Part shown: one piece after another, positions 17,166 to 27,928 of the stretch | Numbering within the stretch: the first letter of the stretch is position 1 | Layout of the letters: every line of letters starts with the position of its first letter | From: Micromonospora wenchangensis | GTDB taxonomy: Bacteria > Actinomycetota > Actinomycetes > Mycobacteriales > Micromonosporaceae | Direction of reading: 5' to 3' | DNA length: 64,000 bases | Assembly (NCBI RefSeq): GCF_002210435.1 | Contig: NZ_MZMV01000025.1 | Coordinates: 39,000-102,999, forward strand | The notes under the pieces: model-generated | The model's database searches: none | Seen by the model: the letters and a program-made list of their open reading frames with translations, nothing else | What the model was told of the DNA's origin: nothing | Made by a program: the position numbers and the translations under genes

Positions 17166-19063
17166 CCGGGCTGCTCGGGGCGGCGCTGCCGGTCGTACCC
17201 CTGGTTGCCGGGTTGCTGGGGTTGCTGCTGCCGCCGGCACCGCGGGGGGAGGGCGCGGCCCGGCGGGCGGCGATCGGCCTCGGGGTGGCGGGCGCGGCCG
17301 GCGCGCTGCTGGTCGCGGTGCTGCTGCTGGTGCGGGTCGGCGACCCGGTGGAGACCAGCACCACCTGGATCGACCTCGGCGGGTTGCGGGTCACCCTCGG
17401 GGTGCGGCTGGACGGCGTCGCCGCGCTGGTCGCGGTCGCCGTGGCCGCGGTGGCCCTGGCGGTGCAGGTCTACTCGGTGGCCTACCTGCGGCGCGGCCCG
17501 CACGACGACGTCGACGTGGACCACCGCTATCCGCCCTACGCCGCGCAGATCAGCCTGTTCACCGCCGCGATGCTGCTGGTGGTGGTCAGCGGCGACCTGA
17601 TCCTGCTGCTGGTCGGCTGGGAGGTGATGGGCCTCTGCTCGTACCTGCTGATCGCCCACGACCGCCGGCTGCCCGAGGCGCCTGCCGCCGCGATGAAGGC
17701 GTTCCTGGTCACCCGGGTGGGTGACGTCGGGTTCCTGCTCGGCATCGCGCTGCTCGGCGTCTCCGCCGGGAGTTTCCGGATCGCCGACGTGCTCGCCCAC
17801 GACCACTCCACCGGTACGCTGACCGCAGCCTGCCTGCTGCTGCTCGCCGGGGTGGCCGGCAAGAGCGCCCAGTTCCCGCTGCACACCTGGCTGCCGGACG
17901 CGATGGCCGGCCCGACCCCGATCTCCGCGCTGATCCACGCCGCGACCATGGTCGCCGCCGGGGTGTACGCGGTGACCCGGCTCTACCCGCTGTTCACCCG
18001 CGCCCCGGTGGCGCTGGCGGTGCTCGGCGTGCTCGCCTCGATCACCCTGCTGCTCGGCGCGCTCGCCGCCACCGCCCAGGACGACCTGAAGCGGGTGCTC
18101 GCCTGGTCGACTGTCTCCCAGCTCGGCTACATGACCGGCGCGCTCGCCGTCGGTGCCCCGGCCGCCGCGCTGTTCCACCTGCTCACCCACGCCGCGTTCA
18201 AGGCGCTGCTGTTCCTCGCCGCCGGTGCGGTGATCCACGCCGTCGGCACCACCCTGCTGTCCCGGATGGGCGGGCTGCGGCGCAGCATGCCGGTCACCTT
18301 CTGGTGCACCCTGATCGGCCTGGGCGCGCTGGCCGGGGTGCCGCCGCTGTCCGGTTTCTGGAGCAAGGACGGCGTGCTCGCCGCCGCCGAGGCCGCCGCG
18401 CTCGACGGCACCGGTCCCGCTCCGACCTGGGTCGGCTGGCTGGTCTGGCTGTCCGGGCTGCTCGGGGTGCTGCTCACCGCCGCGTACGCCACCCGGCTGC
18501 TGCTGCGTGCCTTCTTCGGCGAGCCCCGGCTGCCGCTGCTGCACCCGCACGACCCGCCGGCGGCGATGCGCTGGCCGGTGCTGCTGCTGGCCGTCCCGGC
18601 CGCGCTGCTCGGCCTGGCGGGGTTCTGGCCGCCGTTCACCGACCGGCTGCGGGGCACCGCCGCCGACGTCGACCTGGTCCACCTGGCTCCGGCGGTGCTG
18701 TTGCCGATCGTGCTGCTGCTGGTCGGGGCGGGGCTGGCCTGGGCCGGTTGGCGGCGGGACCCGGCCGCCGATCCGGCCCGCGCGCTGGGTCCGCTGCGGC
18801 CGGTGTTCGCCCGCGCCTTCCGCCTCGACGACCTGCAACACACCCTCGTGGTACGCCCCACGACGGCGCTCGCCCGGGTGACCCGTACCGGTGACGAGGT
18901 CGGGGTGGACGGCCTGGTGGAGGGGGTCGGCCGGGGCGCGTCCACCCTCGGTGCCGGGCTTGCCGTGCTGCACCGGGCGGCGCTGCCCCGCGCGACGGCG
19001 GCGGTGCTGGCCGGTGCCCTGCTGATCGGCCTCGCCGCCGCCCTGATCGGAGTCTCCTCATGA
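17162..19063 (+). CDS. nuoL: NADH-quinone oxidoreductase subunit L
   Basis: The distal antiporter-like proton-pumping subunit, 633 aa. Diagnostic segments are LLVGWEVMGLCSYLLI (key Glu), GKSAQFPLHTWLPDAMAGPTPISALIHAATMVAAGVY (key Lys) and LKRVLAWSTVSQLGYM. The C-terminal long lateral helix region is present. Its stop overlaps the ATG of a 20-codon mini-ORF (ATGA) rather than nuoM directly. Confidence 0.95.
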   Translation: MTGLLGAALPVVPLVAGLLGLLLPPAPRGEGAARRAAIGLGVAGAAGALLVAVLLLVRVGDPVETSTTWIDLGGLRVTLGVRLDGVAALVAVAVAAVALAVQVYSVAYLRRGPHDDVDVDHRYPPYAAQISLFTAAMLLVVVSGDLILLLVGWEVMGLCSYLLIAHDRRLPEAPAAAMKAFLVTRVGDVGFLLGIALLGVSAGSFRIADVLAHDHSTGTLTAACLLLLAGVAGKSAQFPLHTWLPDAMAGPTPISALIHAATMVAAGVYAVTRLYPLFTRAPVALAVLGVLASITLLLGALAATAQDDLKRVLAWSTVSQLGYMTGALAVGAPAAALFHLLTHAAFKALLFLAAGAVIHAVGTTLLSRMGGLRRSMPVTFWCTLIGLGALAGVPPLSGFWSKDGVLAAAEAAALDGTGPAPTWVGWLVWLSGLLGVLLTAAYATRLLLRAFFGEPRLPLLHPHDPPAAMRWPVLLLAVPAALLGLAGFWPPFTDRLRGTAADVDLVHLAPAVLLPIVLLLVGAGLAWAGWRRDPAADPARALGPLRPVFARAFRLDDLQHTLVVRPTTALARVTRTGDEVGVDGLVEGVGRGASTLGAGLAVLHRAALPRATAAVLAGALLIGLAAALIGVSS

Positions 19064-19118
19064 GCGCGAGGAGTGCAGCGCAGCGGAGCCCCGCAGTCGC
19101 GAACGGAAGGTCAGTCCA

Positions 19119-19122
<4 letters not shown>
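19060..19122 (+). repeat. 59-bp coupling repeat, copy A (20-codon mini-ORF between nuoL and nuoM)
   Basis: The ATG overlaps the nuoL stop and the TGA overlaps the nuoM GTG, so the mini-ORF exactly bridges the gap. It begins MSARSAAQRSPAVAN, the same peptide as the three copies before nuoN. GGAAGG inside its end lies about 8 nt before the nuoM start and can act as that gene's ribosome-binding site. Confidence 0.8.
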
Positions 19123-20644
<1,522 letters not shown>

Positions 20645-20648
<4 letters not shown>

Positions 20649-20843
20649 ACGGGGGCGGCCCGGTGAGCGTGAGGAGTGCAGCGCAGCGGAGCCCCGCAGT
20701 CGCGAGCGTAAAGGTGGCGCGGTGAGCGCGAGGAGTGCAGCGCAGCGGAGCCCCGCAGTCGCGAGCGGAGGGGTGGTTCGGTGAGCGCGAGGAGTGCAGC
20801 GCAGCGGAGCCCCGCAGTCGCGAACGAAAGGTCCGACTCGTGA
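20645..20843 (+). repeat. Three tandem 59-bp coupling repeats before nuoN
   Basis: Chained mini-ORFs at 20645-20725 (26 aa, repeat core from GTG 20663), 20722-20784 (20 aa) and 20781-20843 (20 aa). Each stop overlaps the next GTG as GTGA, and the last overlaps the nuoN start. The repeat starts are exactly 59 bp apart, so each moves the reading frame by -1. All encode SxRSAAQRSPAVA after the start. Each has a purine-rich, SD-like stretch near its end (AAAGG or GGAGGGG), suited to the next start. Confidence 0.85.
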
Positions 20844-22330
20844 GTGTGGTGCAGAGCGTCCACAACGTGGCGTTGCTGCCGGCGTACCTGGCGGCCGGCA
20901 CCGCCGTACTCGTGCTGTTGGCGGATCTGCTGGTCGGCCGGGCCGGCGCGACGGTGGCGGTGGCCTGCGCGGGCGTCGTCGCCACCGGGGTAGGCGCGGT
21001 GGTGGTGGGCGCGGCCGGCACCCGGCGGACGTTCTGTGTGGGTGCCGACTGCTCCTGGGTGTTCGACGGCCGGGCGGCCCTGGTCGCGGGGGTCTTCGCC
21101 CTGCTCACCCTGGGCGTGCTCGGGCTCTCCGGTCCACTGCTGCGCGGCGGCCCGACGCCCGTCGGCGAGTACTGCTTCCTGCTGGCCTGTTCGATGACCG
21201 GTGGCGTGGTGCTGGGCGCGGCCGGTGACCTGATCACCCTGATCGTCGCCCTGGAGACCCTGACCCTGCCGCTGTACGTGCTGGTGGGCCTGCGTCGGGG
21301 CAGCCTGGCCAGTGCCGAGGCGGCGGTCACCTTCTTCGTGGTGAGCGTGGTGGCCACGACGGTCACCCTGCTCGGCGCGGCCCTGCTCTACGCGGCGACC
21401 GGCGGCCTGCACCTGGACCGGCTCGGCGGGCTGGCCGACGCGCCCGACGTGCCGCTGGTCCCGGCGGCGGTGGCGCTGGTGGTGCTGGGGCTGGCCTTCA
21501 AGGTGGCGGCGGTGCCGTTCCACGCCTGGGCGCCGGCGACCTACGACGGGGCACCGCTGCCGGTGGCGGCCTACCTGTCCACCGCGTCGAAGCTGGGCGG
21601 GGTGGTGGCCCTGTTGGCGGTGGTGCAGCGGGCGCTGCCGGCCGAGGTGACCGGTCCGGTGCTGGCCCTGCTGGCGGTGCTCACCATGACCGTGGGCAAC
21701 CTGGTGGCGCTGCGCCAGCGGCGTACCGTCCGGTTGCTCGCCTGGTCGTCGGTGGCGCAGGCGGGCTACATCCTGGCTCCGCTGGGGGTGCTGGTGTCGG
21801 CCGCTGGCCGGGCCGACGACGTCCGGGCCGGGGCGTACGCCGCCGCGGTGGCGTACGCGGTCTTCTTCGTGGTGGTGGAGCTGGCGGCGTTCGCGGCGCT
21901 GGTGGCGCTGCGTCCGGCCGGTGCGGACGGCGGCGCGCTGGCGGACCTGCGTGGGGCGGCCCGGCGGCGGCCCTGGGCCGGGGCGGCGTTCGCGCTGGCC
22001 CTGGTCGGGCTGGCCGGCCTGCCGCCCGGGTTGGCGGGGCTGTTCGCCAAGGTGACGGTGGTGCGGGCGGTGCTGGACGGCGGGGCCGGCTGGCTGGCCC
22101 TGGTGGTGGCGGTGAATGCGGTGATCGGCCTGGCCTACTACCTGCGCCTCGCCGCCACCCTGTACGCCGACCCGCCCGCTCCTGCCTCCGCCGGGGAGCC
22201 GGCCGCGTCCGTCAGGGTCGCGCCGGCACGGGCGGCCTGGCCGGTTTCCGTGGCGCTGGCCGGGGCGACCGCGCTGGCCGTGGTGATCGGCTTCGCCCCG
22301 CAGTTGGTGCTGGACCTCGCCTCCCGCTGA
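20840..22330 (+). CDS. nuoN: NADH-quinone oxidoreductase subunit N
   Basis: An antiporter-like membrane subunit of 496 aa. LIVALETLTLPLYVLVGLRR (key Glu), LAFKVAAVPFHAWAPATYDGAPLPVAAYLSTASKLGG (key Lys) and RTVRLLAWSSVAQAGYIL fit NuoN. The frame is open 105 nt further upstream, but that part is the repeat array in another phase; GTG 20840 overlapping the last mini-ORF is the consistent start. Last gene of the nuo set. Confidence 0.94.
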   Translation: MSVVQSVHNVALLPAYLAAGTAVLVLLADLLVGRAGATVAVACAGVVATGVGAVVVGAAGTRRTFCVGADCSWVFDGRAALVAGVFALLTLGVLGLSGPLLRGGPTPVGEYCFLLACSMTGGVVLGAAGDLITLIVALETLTLPLYVLVGLRRGSLASAEAAVTFFVVSVVATTVTLLGAALLYAATGGLHLDRLGGLADAPDVPLVPAAVALVVLGLAFKVAAVPFHAWAPATYDGAPLPVAAYLSTASKLGGVVALLAVVQRALPAEVTGPVLALLAVLTMTVGNLVALRQRRTVRLLAWSSVAQAGYILAPLGVLVSAAGRADDVRAGAYAAAVAYAVFFVVVELAAFAALVALRPAGADGGALADLRGAARRRPWAGAAFALALVGLAGLPPGLAGLFAKVTVVRAVLDGGAGWLALVVAVNAVIGLAYYLRLAATLYADPPAPASAGEPAASVRVAPARAAWPVSVALAGATALAVVIGFAPQLVLDLASR

Positions 22331-22528
22331 CCGCCCCGCCGGAGCTTCCGCCCCGGCGGGCGGGGGCCCCTGACCTGGTGTCCCGGGCCGTCCCCGGTGT
22401 CCGGTCCGTTCAGCGGGTTCACAGCTTCTGTCAGTCAACTGCCAGTCATGAGCTGGATGGTTGACGGGTACCGGTGACGTTGTACCGGTCAGCGGGTCCC
22501 GCGCGACCCGCGCACCGAAGGAGCGATC

Positions 22529-23407
22529 GTGCATCACAACCGTCTGAAGACCGCAGCGCTGCTGGGCCTGCTGACCTCGCTGATCCTCGCGGTCGGCTAC
22601 TGGTTCGGTGGGAGCGGCGGCCTCGTCATCGCCGTCGTCGTCTCGTTGCTGATGAACGGCGTGACCTACTTCTTCTCCGACAAGCTCGCGTTGCGCTCGA
22701 TGCGGGCGCAACCGGTCAGCGAGGCCCAGTTCCCCGAGCTGTACCGGATGGTGCGTGAGCTGGCCACCGAGGCCCGGCAGCCGATGCCCAGGCTGTACGT
22801 GAGCCCCACCTCGCAGCCCAACGCGTTCGCGACCGGTCGTAACCCGGCCAACGCGGCGGTCTGCGTCACCCAGGGGATCACCGAGATCCTCGACTACCGC
22901 GAGCTGCGCGGGGTGATCGGCCACGAGCTGTCCCACGTCTACAACCGGGACATCCTGATCTCCAGCGTGGCGGCCGGGCTGGCCGGCATCATCACCATGC
23001 TGGCGAACCTGGCGTTCTTCATCCCGCTGGGCGGCAGCAACGACGAGGACGGCCCGAACCCGGCCGTGCTGCTGCTCACCATCATCCTCGGTCCGATCGC
23101 GGCCACCGTGATCCAGTTGGCGATCAGCCGGAGCCGGGAGTTCCAGGCCGACGCGTCGGGTGCGCAGCTCACCCGGGACCCGTTGGCCCTGGCCAGCGCC
23201 CTCCGCAAGATCCACCTGGGTACCCAGGCCCGGCCGCTGCCCGCTCAGGGACAGCTCACCAGCACCGCCCACCTGATGATCGACAACCCGTTCAAGCGGG
23301 GTGGCGGCATCGCCGCGCTCTTCTCCACCCACCCCCGGATGGAGGAGCGGGTGGCACGGCTGGAGCAGATGGCCCGCAACACCGGCCCGATGCAGTTCCA
23401 GCGCTGA
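22529..23407 (+). CDS. htpX: Membrane zinc metalloprotease HtpX
   Basis: A 292-aa M48 family protease of membrane-protein quality control. Two N-terminal helices (about 8-45) anchor it; the zinc site is HELSH (His132, Glu133, His136) with the third ligand Glu in SRSREFQADASG; two more helices lie between. GTG start with GGAG 6 nt upstream. TTGACG at 22461, 16 nt, then TACCGG looks like a sigma-A-type promoter, and the octamer GTACCGGT is repeated there. A 15-bp hairpin follows. Confidence 0.94.
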   Translation: MHHNRLKTAALLGLLTSLILAVGYWFGGSGGLVIAVVVSLLMNGVTYFFSDKLALRSMRAQPVSEAQFPELYRMVRELATEARQPMPRLYVSPTSQPNAFATGRNPANAAVCVTQGITEILDYRELRGVIGHELSHVYNRDILISSVAAGLAGIITMLANLAFFIPLGGSNDEDGPNPAVLLLTIILGPIAATVIQLAISRSREFQADASGAQLTRDPLALASALRKIHLGTQARPLPAQGQLTSTAHLMIDNPFKRGGGIAALFSTHPRMEERVARLEQMARNTGPMQFQR

Positions 23408-23418
23408 CCCCGACCGGC

Positions 23419-23455
23419 ACCGCGCCCGCGTCCACGTTTTGGACGCGGGCGCGGT
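23419..23455. terminator. Bidirectional terminator between htpX and an MFS gene
   Basis: A perfect 15-bp stem, ACCGCGCCCGCGTCC (23419-23433) against 23441-23455, with a loop containing four T, lies between convergent stops. Confidence 0.75.
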
Positions 23456-23468
23456 CGTGTCTGACGGG

Positions 23469-24689
23469 TCAGGGGGTTGGGCCGGTCGGGTGCGGCCCGG
23501 CGTCGGCGGGCAGCCGGTCGGGGCGGGTCAGCAGCACCACGACCAGCAGCAGCACCCCGGCCAGCAGGTAGGCCACGGCCGGCCCGAACAGCGCGGCGGC
23601 CGACCCGAGCAGGAAGATCCCGCAACCTGCCACCACGATGTTGGCGGCCACGATGGTCGCTTCCACCTGCCCCATCCGTTCCACCGGGGCCAGCCGGGCA
23701 AAGGTGGCCTGTGCGCCGATCAGCCACCCCCCGCCCGCGCCGATCAGCGCGTTGGCGCAGGCCAGCGCCCACACCGGGGAACGCGTGGCGACCAGCAGGG
23801 CGGCCAGCAGCAGCGCCCCGGCCAGGGCGGCGGCCACGGTGACCTGCCCGGTCAACCGGCCCAACCAGGTGCCCCGCCCCAGCACCAGCACGAAGACCGC
23901 GCCGCCCAACGCCGACGAGGCCAGCACCACGGGCCGCCAGGCCCCGTCGGCGAGGTCCGGGGTGAGGGTCTCGGGCAGCGCGCCGGAGACGACCGTGGCG
24001 AGGGTGAGCAGGGCGACGCCGCGCAGCACCGGGTGCCCGGCGATGGTCCGTATGCCGGCGGTGGCCGGTGGGCGTGGCCCGCGCCGCCGCTGCTGCCCGG
24101 TCGGCAACCCGGCCAGCACCACCGCCGCCACGAGGAACGAGACCAGGTCGATCAGGAGCGCCACCCGGGGGCCGAGGGCCACGGTGATGCTCGCCCCGGC
24201 CAGCAGCCCCACCACCTGGCCGACCTGGTTGGCGAAGGCCGACAGGCCGAACAGCGGCAGCCGCAGCGGGGCGTCCACCGACTCGGCGGCGACCGCCACG
24301 TTGACGCTGGAGTAGGCGGCCCGGACCGCACCGAGCAGGCCGGCCGCGACGATTGCCGGCACCGGCCGGGGCACCGCGAGGGGGGCCGCGATCAGCACCG
24401 CACCGGCCACCGAGAGCCAGACCAGCAGGGTACGGCGGGCCGGCACGTCCAGCCAACCGCTGAACACCGTGGCGACCAGCAGGGCGGGCAGGGCGCGGGC
24501 GGCGTACACGGCGGCCGGCCCGAGGACCGACTGCGTCTGGTCGTAGGCGAGCAGCAGCAGCGCGGCGAGCCCCACGAAGTCGCCCAGCTCGGAGATCCCC
24601 CGGGCGGTGACCAGCCGGGAGGCGACCGGATGGCGGAACAGGGCCAGGTAACCGGGGGGCGGTGAGAGCCGCTCGTCGGCGTCGGTCAT
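23469..24689 (-). CDS. MFS transporter (MFS_3/enterobactin-exporter-like)
   Basis: A 406-aa protein with about twelve hydrophobic segments. LFRHPVASRLVTARGISELGDFVGLAALLLLAYDQT and RAAYSSVNVAVAAESV resemble the MFS_3 branch of drug and siderophore exporters; the substrate is unknown. The ATG at 24689 overlaps the stop of a 45-codon ORF (TGATG), which suggests translational coupling. Confidence 0.8.
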   Translation of the reverse strand: MTDADERLSPPPGYLALFRHPVASRLVTARGISELGDFVGLAALLLLAYDQTQSVLGPAAVYAARALPALLVATVFSGWLDVPARRTLLVWLSVAGAVLIAAPLAVPRPVPAIVAAGLLGAVRAAYSSVNVAVAAESVDAPLRLPLFGLSAFANQVGQVVGLLAGASITVALGPRVALLIDLVSFLVAAVVLAGLPTGQQRRRGPRPPATAGIRTIAGHPVLRGVALLTLATVVSGALPETLTPDLADGAWRPVVLASSALGGAVFVLVLGRGTWLGRLTGQVTVAAALAGALLLAALLVATRSPVWALACANALIGAGGGWLIGAQATFARLAPVERMGQVEATIVAANIVVAGCGIFLLGSAAALFGPAVAYLLAGVLLLVVVLLTRPDRLPADAGPHPTGPTP

Positions 24690-24826
24690 CAGGTCGTCGG
24701 TTCCGCTTCCTCGACCCCGTTCTGCTGGTGACCGGGGCTCTCCCGGAGCACCGGGGCGGCTGCCCGGTGACGGCCGCCCCGGGACGCCGGGCCGGGCCGG
24801 CGGCGTTCGGTCGTCGTGCCGACCAT
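24689..24826 (-). CDS. Small ORF coupled upstream of the MFS transporter
   Basis: A 45-aa Arg/Pro/Gly-rich reading frame. Its ATG at 24826 has GTAGGAGG only 4 nt upstream, and its TGA overlaps the transporter ATG as TGATG. No family is recognised. It may be a leader peptide or simply the translated 5' region. Confidence 0.45.
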   Translation of the reverse strand: MVGTTTERRRPGPASRGGRHRAAAPVLRESPGHQQNGVEEAEPTT

Positions 24827-25014
24827 TGGACCTCCTACGACATCGGGGGCGATCCAGCGGTGTATGTATCTGGGTCGATCAGCAAGTTACCCTCTCGCCG
24901 CCACCGGGTCAGCGACCCCGGGTGTGAGTGAATCGACCATTCCCGGAGCGACCTGCGGCGTTAGGGTCTACAGGGTTCTGAGTCGTTACCTGATCGTCTC
25001 CTGGGAGGTCCGCC

Positions 25015-26274
25015 GTGTCCGCACTGCGCCAGTACCTGGGCGTCTGGCGGATTCCCGGCGCCCCACTGCTGCTGCTCCTCGGTGTCGTCGGCCGGCTCGG
25101 CATCGGCATGACACCGCTGGCGTTGCTGCTGGTCGTGGAGCAGGTCACCGGCCGGTACTCCCTCGCCGCCGTGGCCGGCGGGATCTATGCGCTGTCCGGT
25201 GCCGCGCTCAGCCCGGTCGCCGGCCGGATCGCCGACCGGGTCGGACCCACCCCGGTGCTGCTGGTCACCGCCGTGGCCCACCCGCTGGCCCTGTTCGGGC
25301 TGCTCGGGGCCAGTCGCGCCGAGAACGCCGACCTGCGCCTGATCTACCTGGCGGCCGGGCTGGCCGGGGCCACCTACCCGCCGCTGACCGCCGCCATCCG
25401 GGGAGCCTGGAACGACCTGACCGCCCCGGCGACCGGCCGCTACCAGCTGCGCAACACCGCACTGGCCGCCGAGACGTCGCTGTTCGAGGTCGTCTTCGTG
25501 CTCGGCCCGCTGCTGGTGGCCGGGTTCGTCCTGGTCGCCGACGCCGCCGCCGCGCTGCTCGGTGCGGCAGTGGTGACCCTGGTCGGCACCGGCGGGGTGG
25601 CGCTGGGCCGGGTGATGCGCGCCTGGCGTCCGCACCCCCGCGAGCACCACGCCCGAGGGCTCGGCCCGCTGCGGGTGGGCGGCTTCCCGGCGCTGCTGGT
25701 CTGCGTGGCGAGCCTCGGCATCGCGTTCGGCGCGGCCGGGGTGATCGTGCCGGCGTTCGCCGGCAGCCAGCCCACCGACGACCCGCAGAGCCTGGCCGGC
25801 CTGCTGCTCGCCGTCTGGGGGGTGGGCAGCGCCGTGGGCGGTTTCTGGTTCGGGGTACGCCGCCCGGCGGCCAACATGACCCGCCAGTTCGCCTGGCTGC
25901 TCGCGGCGGTGGCCGGCACCCTGGCGATCTTCGCGGTGATGCCCGGTCCGGTGTCCCTCGGCATCGCCCTGGTGATCGGCGGGGCCACCATCGCCCCCGC
26001 GTTGACCCTGGAGAACACCCTGGTCGGGCGGATCACCCCGACGGGCATGCTCAACGAGGCGTACACCTGGGTGGTGACCATGTCGGTGGCGGCGAGCGCG
26101 GCCGGCGGTGCGGTGGCCGGCCTGATCGTCGACCACGCTGGCGGGGTGCCCTGGGCGTTCCTGTTCGCCGCCGGGGCGGTCGGCGTCGGGGCCGCCGTCG
26201 CGGCGCTGCCCGGCGGCCCCATCGCCCGCGCCGAGGCCGCCGCCGTCCGCGCCGAACACCCCGTCACGGTCTGA
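25015..26274 (+). CDS. MFS transporter
   Basis: A 419-aa protein with about twelve hydrophobic segments and the MFS loop SPVAGRIADRVGPTPVLLV between helices 2 and 3. The substrate cannot be inferred; the form is that of small-molecule exporters. GTG start with GGGAGG about 7 nt upstream. It is divergent from the other MFS gene and its 45-codon leader, with 188 bp between starts. Confidence 0.8.
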   Translation: MSALRQYLGVWRIPGAPLLLLLGVVGRLGIGMTPLALLLVVEQVTGRYSLAAVAGGIYALSGAALSPVAGRIADRVGPTPVLLVTAVAHPLALFGLLGASRAENADLRLIYLAAGLAGATYPPLTAAIRGAWNDLTAPATGRYQLRNTALAAETSLFEVVFVLGPLLVAGFVLVADAAAALLGAAVVTLVGTGGVALGRVMRAWRPHPREHHARGLGPLRVGGFPALLVCVASLGIAFGAAGVIVPAFAGSQPTDDPQSLAGLLLAVWGVGSAVGGFWFGVRRPAANMTRQFAWLLAAVAGTLAIFAVMPGPVSLGIALVIGGATIAPALTLENTLVGRITPTGMLNEAYTWVVTMSVAASAAGGAVAGLIVDHAGGVPWAFLFAAGAVGVGAAVAALPGGPIARAEAAAVRAEHPVTV

Positions 26275-26360
26275 ACGGGGTACGCGGCCCCGCTGTCTTC
26301 CGGGGTTCGTGCGGCGGGCGGCCGTCCCCGTCGGGGGACGACCGCCCGGCCGGGGCCGCT

Positions 26361-26855
26361 CTACCTGTAGTTGGTGAACTGGAGGGCCACCCCGAAGTCC
26401 TCGCCCTTGAGCAGCGAGATGACGGCCTGGAGGTCGTCCTTCTTCTTGCCGGTCACCCGGAGCTGGTCGCCCTGGATCTGCGCCTGGACGCCCTTCGGGC
26501 CCTCGTCGCGGATCTTCTTGCTGATCGCCTTGGCCTTCTCCGACTCGATGCCCTGGATCACCTTGGCATCGATCTTGTAGACCTTGCCCGAGGCACGGGG
26601 GTCACCGGCGTCCAGGGACTTCAACGAGATGTTCCGCTTGACCAGCTTCTCCTTGAACACGTCCAGGGCGGCGCTGACCCGCTCCTCGGTCTCGGCCTGG
26701 AGGCTGATCGCCTCCTCACCCGACCAGGAGATCTCGGCGCCGGTGCCACGGAAGTCGAACCGCTGGGCAAGCTCCTTCTCCGTCTGGCGAAGGGCGTTGT
26801 CGACCTCCTGCCGGTCGACCTTGCTCACGATGTCGAACGACGGGTTCGCTGCCAT
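26361..26855 (-). CDS. YajQ family cyclic-di-GMP/nucleotide-binding protein
   Basis: A 164-aa protein beginning MAANPSFDIVSKVDRQEVDNA, with DFRGTGAEISWSGE, KGVQAQIQGDQLRVTGKKKDDLQAVISLLK and the C-terminal FTNYR of the family. Members bind nucleotides or RNA, and some bind cyclic-di-GMP. The frame extends upstream, but ATG 26855 has AGGAG 7 nt before it. It is the last chromosomal gene before the tRNA-Tyr island; a GGDEF-EAL gene lies 20 kb away. Confidence 0.9.
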   Translation of the reverse strand: MAANPSFDIVSKVDRQEVDNALRQTEKELAQRFDFRGTGAEISWSGEEAISLQAETEERVSAALDVFKEKLVKRNISLKSLDAGDPRASGKVYKIDAKVIQGIESEKAKAISKKIRDEGPKGVQAQIQGDQLRVTGKKKDDLQAVISLLKGEDFGVALQFTNYR

Positions 26856-27003
26856 GCTGATGCTCCTGCTTGTCCGGCGGTCTGTCAGGGTCGTCGCGGT
26901 GCTGACCAGCCCCACGACCCTCTGACGGTACCCGGTTGCCACGCCCCCGGGGGCGACCGCTATCCTTGCTCCGCTGCCGCGTTACGACGCGGCGGCGTGC
27001 CCT

Positions 27004-27087
27004 GGCGGGTTGCCCGAGCGGCCAATGGGAGCGGACTGTAAATCCGTCGCGAAAGCTACAGAGGTTCGAATCCTCTACCCGCCACCA
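27004..27087 (+). tRNA. tRNA-Tyr (GTA)
   Basis: An 84-nt class II tRNA with encoded CCA: acceptor GGCGGGT pairs with ACCCGCC; anticodon GTA sits in the loop between CGGACT and AATCCG; a long variable arm is present, and the T loop is TTCGAAT. It is the integration target of the island to its right. Confidence 0.95.
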
Positions 27088-27089
27088 GG
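27036..27089 (+). mobile_element. attL within the tRNA-Tyr 3' half
   Basis: These 54 bases, from the anticodon loop to just past CCA, recur at 36332-36385 with one mismatch and, degraded, at 38253-38304. This is the usual core-site arrangement of tyrosine-recombinase elements using a tRNA 3' end, which keeps the tRNA intact on the left. Confidence 0.88.
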
Positions 27090-27098
27090 CGCAGATGC

Positions 27099-27132
27099 GG
27101 TCCCTGACCAGCAGGAATGCTGATCGGGGACC
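27099..27132 (+). terminator. tRNA-Tyr terminator
   Basis: GGTCCCTGACCAGCA pairs with 27118-27132 (two G-U pairs) around GGAA. Related hairpins follow the other two att copies at 36396-36429 and 38316-38347. Confidence 0.65.
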
Positions 27133-27928
27133 GTTGTCGTTTGTCTGGCCGGGTCCGGCTGAGTCCAGCCGATGACGACTGGTTGTGGGCAGATGGTGGG
27201 CAGGTCGATCTTGCCGCTGAGAGCCCTTCTGGGGCTGCGAACGCTGGTGTTTGTCCGGCCCGGTGGAGTGCGTGCGTGTAGCGATCGGCTGAGGGGTCCG
27301 CGGTGAGGTGCCGCCGGCTGCGGGAGAGGGGCCGGTGGCAAGCCAGTCCTGGGGTTGGACTGGCGCGGCAGTCGGAAGCCCTGACCGCCGATGACGCAAA
27401 CCCGGTTCGGCTTCCGTTTCGCCTGGCCGTGATCGTGCCGGTGGCCGGATCAACAGACTCGGGGCGGCGGTCCGGCGGCAGTCGGTGGCTCTCCGCCCCG
27501 GCGCCGCAGGCGGCCGGGGCGGAGAGCCACCGGCCGGGTTACCGCCCGGCGCCGCGCGGCGCCTTGATCCAGAACAGAGGAAATTGGCAACGACACGTAG
27601 GCAGGACACCTGCTCAACTGCTCTGGACCGCCCTTGCCCTCTCGATTCCATGCCCTCTTGCTTCCTCCCCGCTGCACAAGTCTGCCCTTGCCGGCACTGA
27701 TGTGTACGGGTAGGCGAGCGCAGCCGGTGGACCGAAGTCCAAAGCCAGGCGCCGGGGCCTACGCCGCTCAGGGTGCTTCCGTTAAGGGCGAGATTGACCG
27801 CTGCACGTCAATTGCACGACTCTGATCCGCTGATCAGCAAAGTTGACCCGCTGTCGTGGGGCAGGCGCTGCCGAGCGGGTCCCGGGTAGTATTTGGGGTC
27901 TCGGCGAGGACGACGGTTGGGTTACGGG
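27133..27928. other. Left flank of the island, no convincing gene
   Basis: About 800 bp with no frame showing actinobacterial third-position GC bias. It holds the 17-bp repeat at 27185-27201 and a 20-bp perfect hairpin at 27483-27532. A TAGTAT hexamer at 27886-27891 may be the -10 box of the cassette that follows. Confidence 0.5.
27483..27532. repeat. 20-bp perfect hairpin in the island flank
   Basis: The arms 27483-27502 and 27513-27532 are perfect reverse complements (starting CGGTGGCTCTCCGCCCCGGC) with a 10-nt loop. It could be a terminator shielding the cassette or an end of an older insertion; no T tract follows. Confidence 0.75.
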
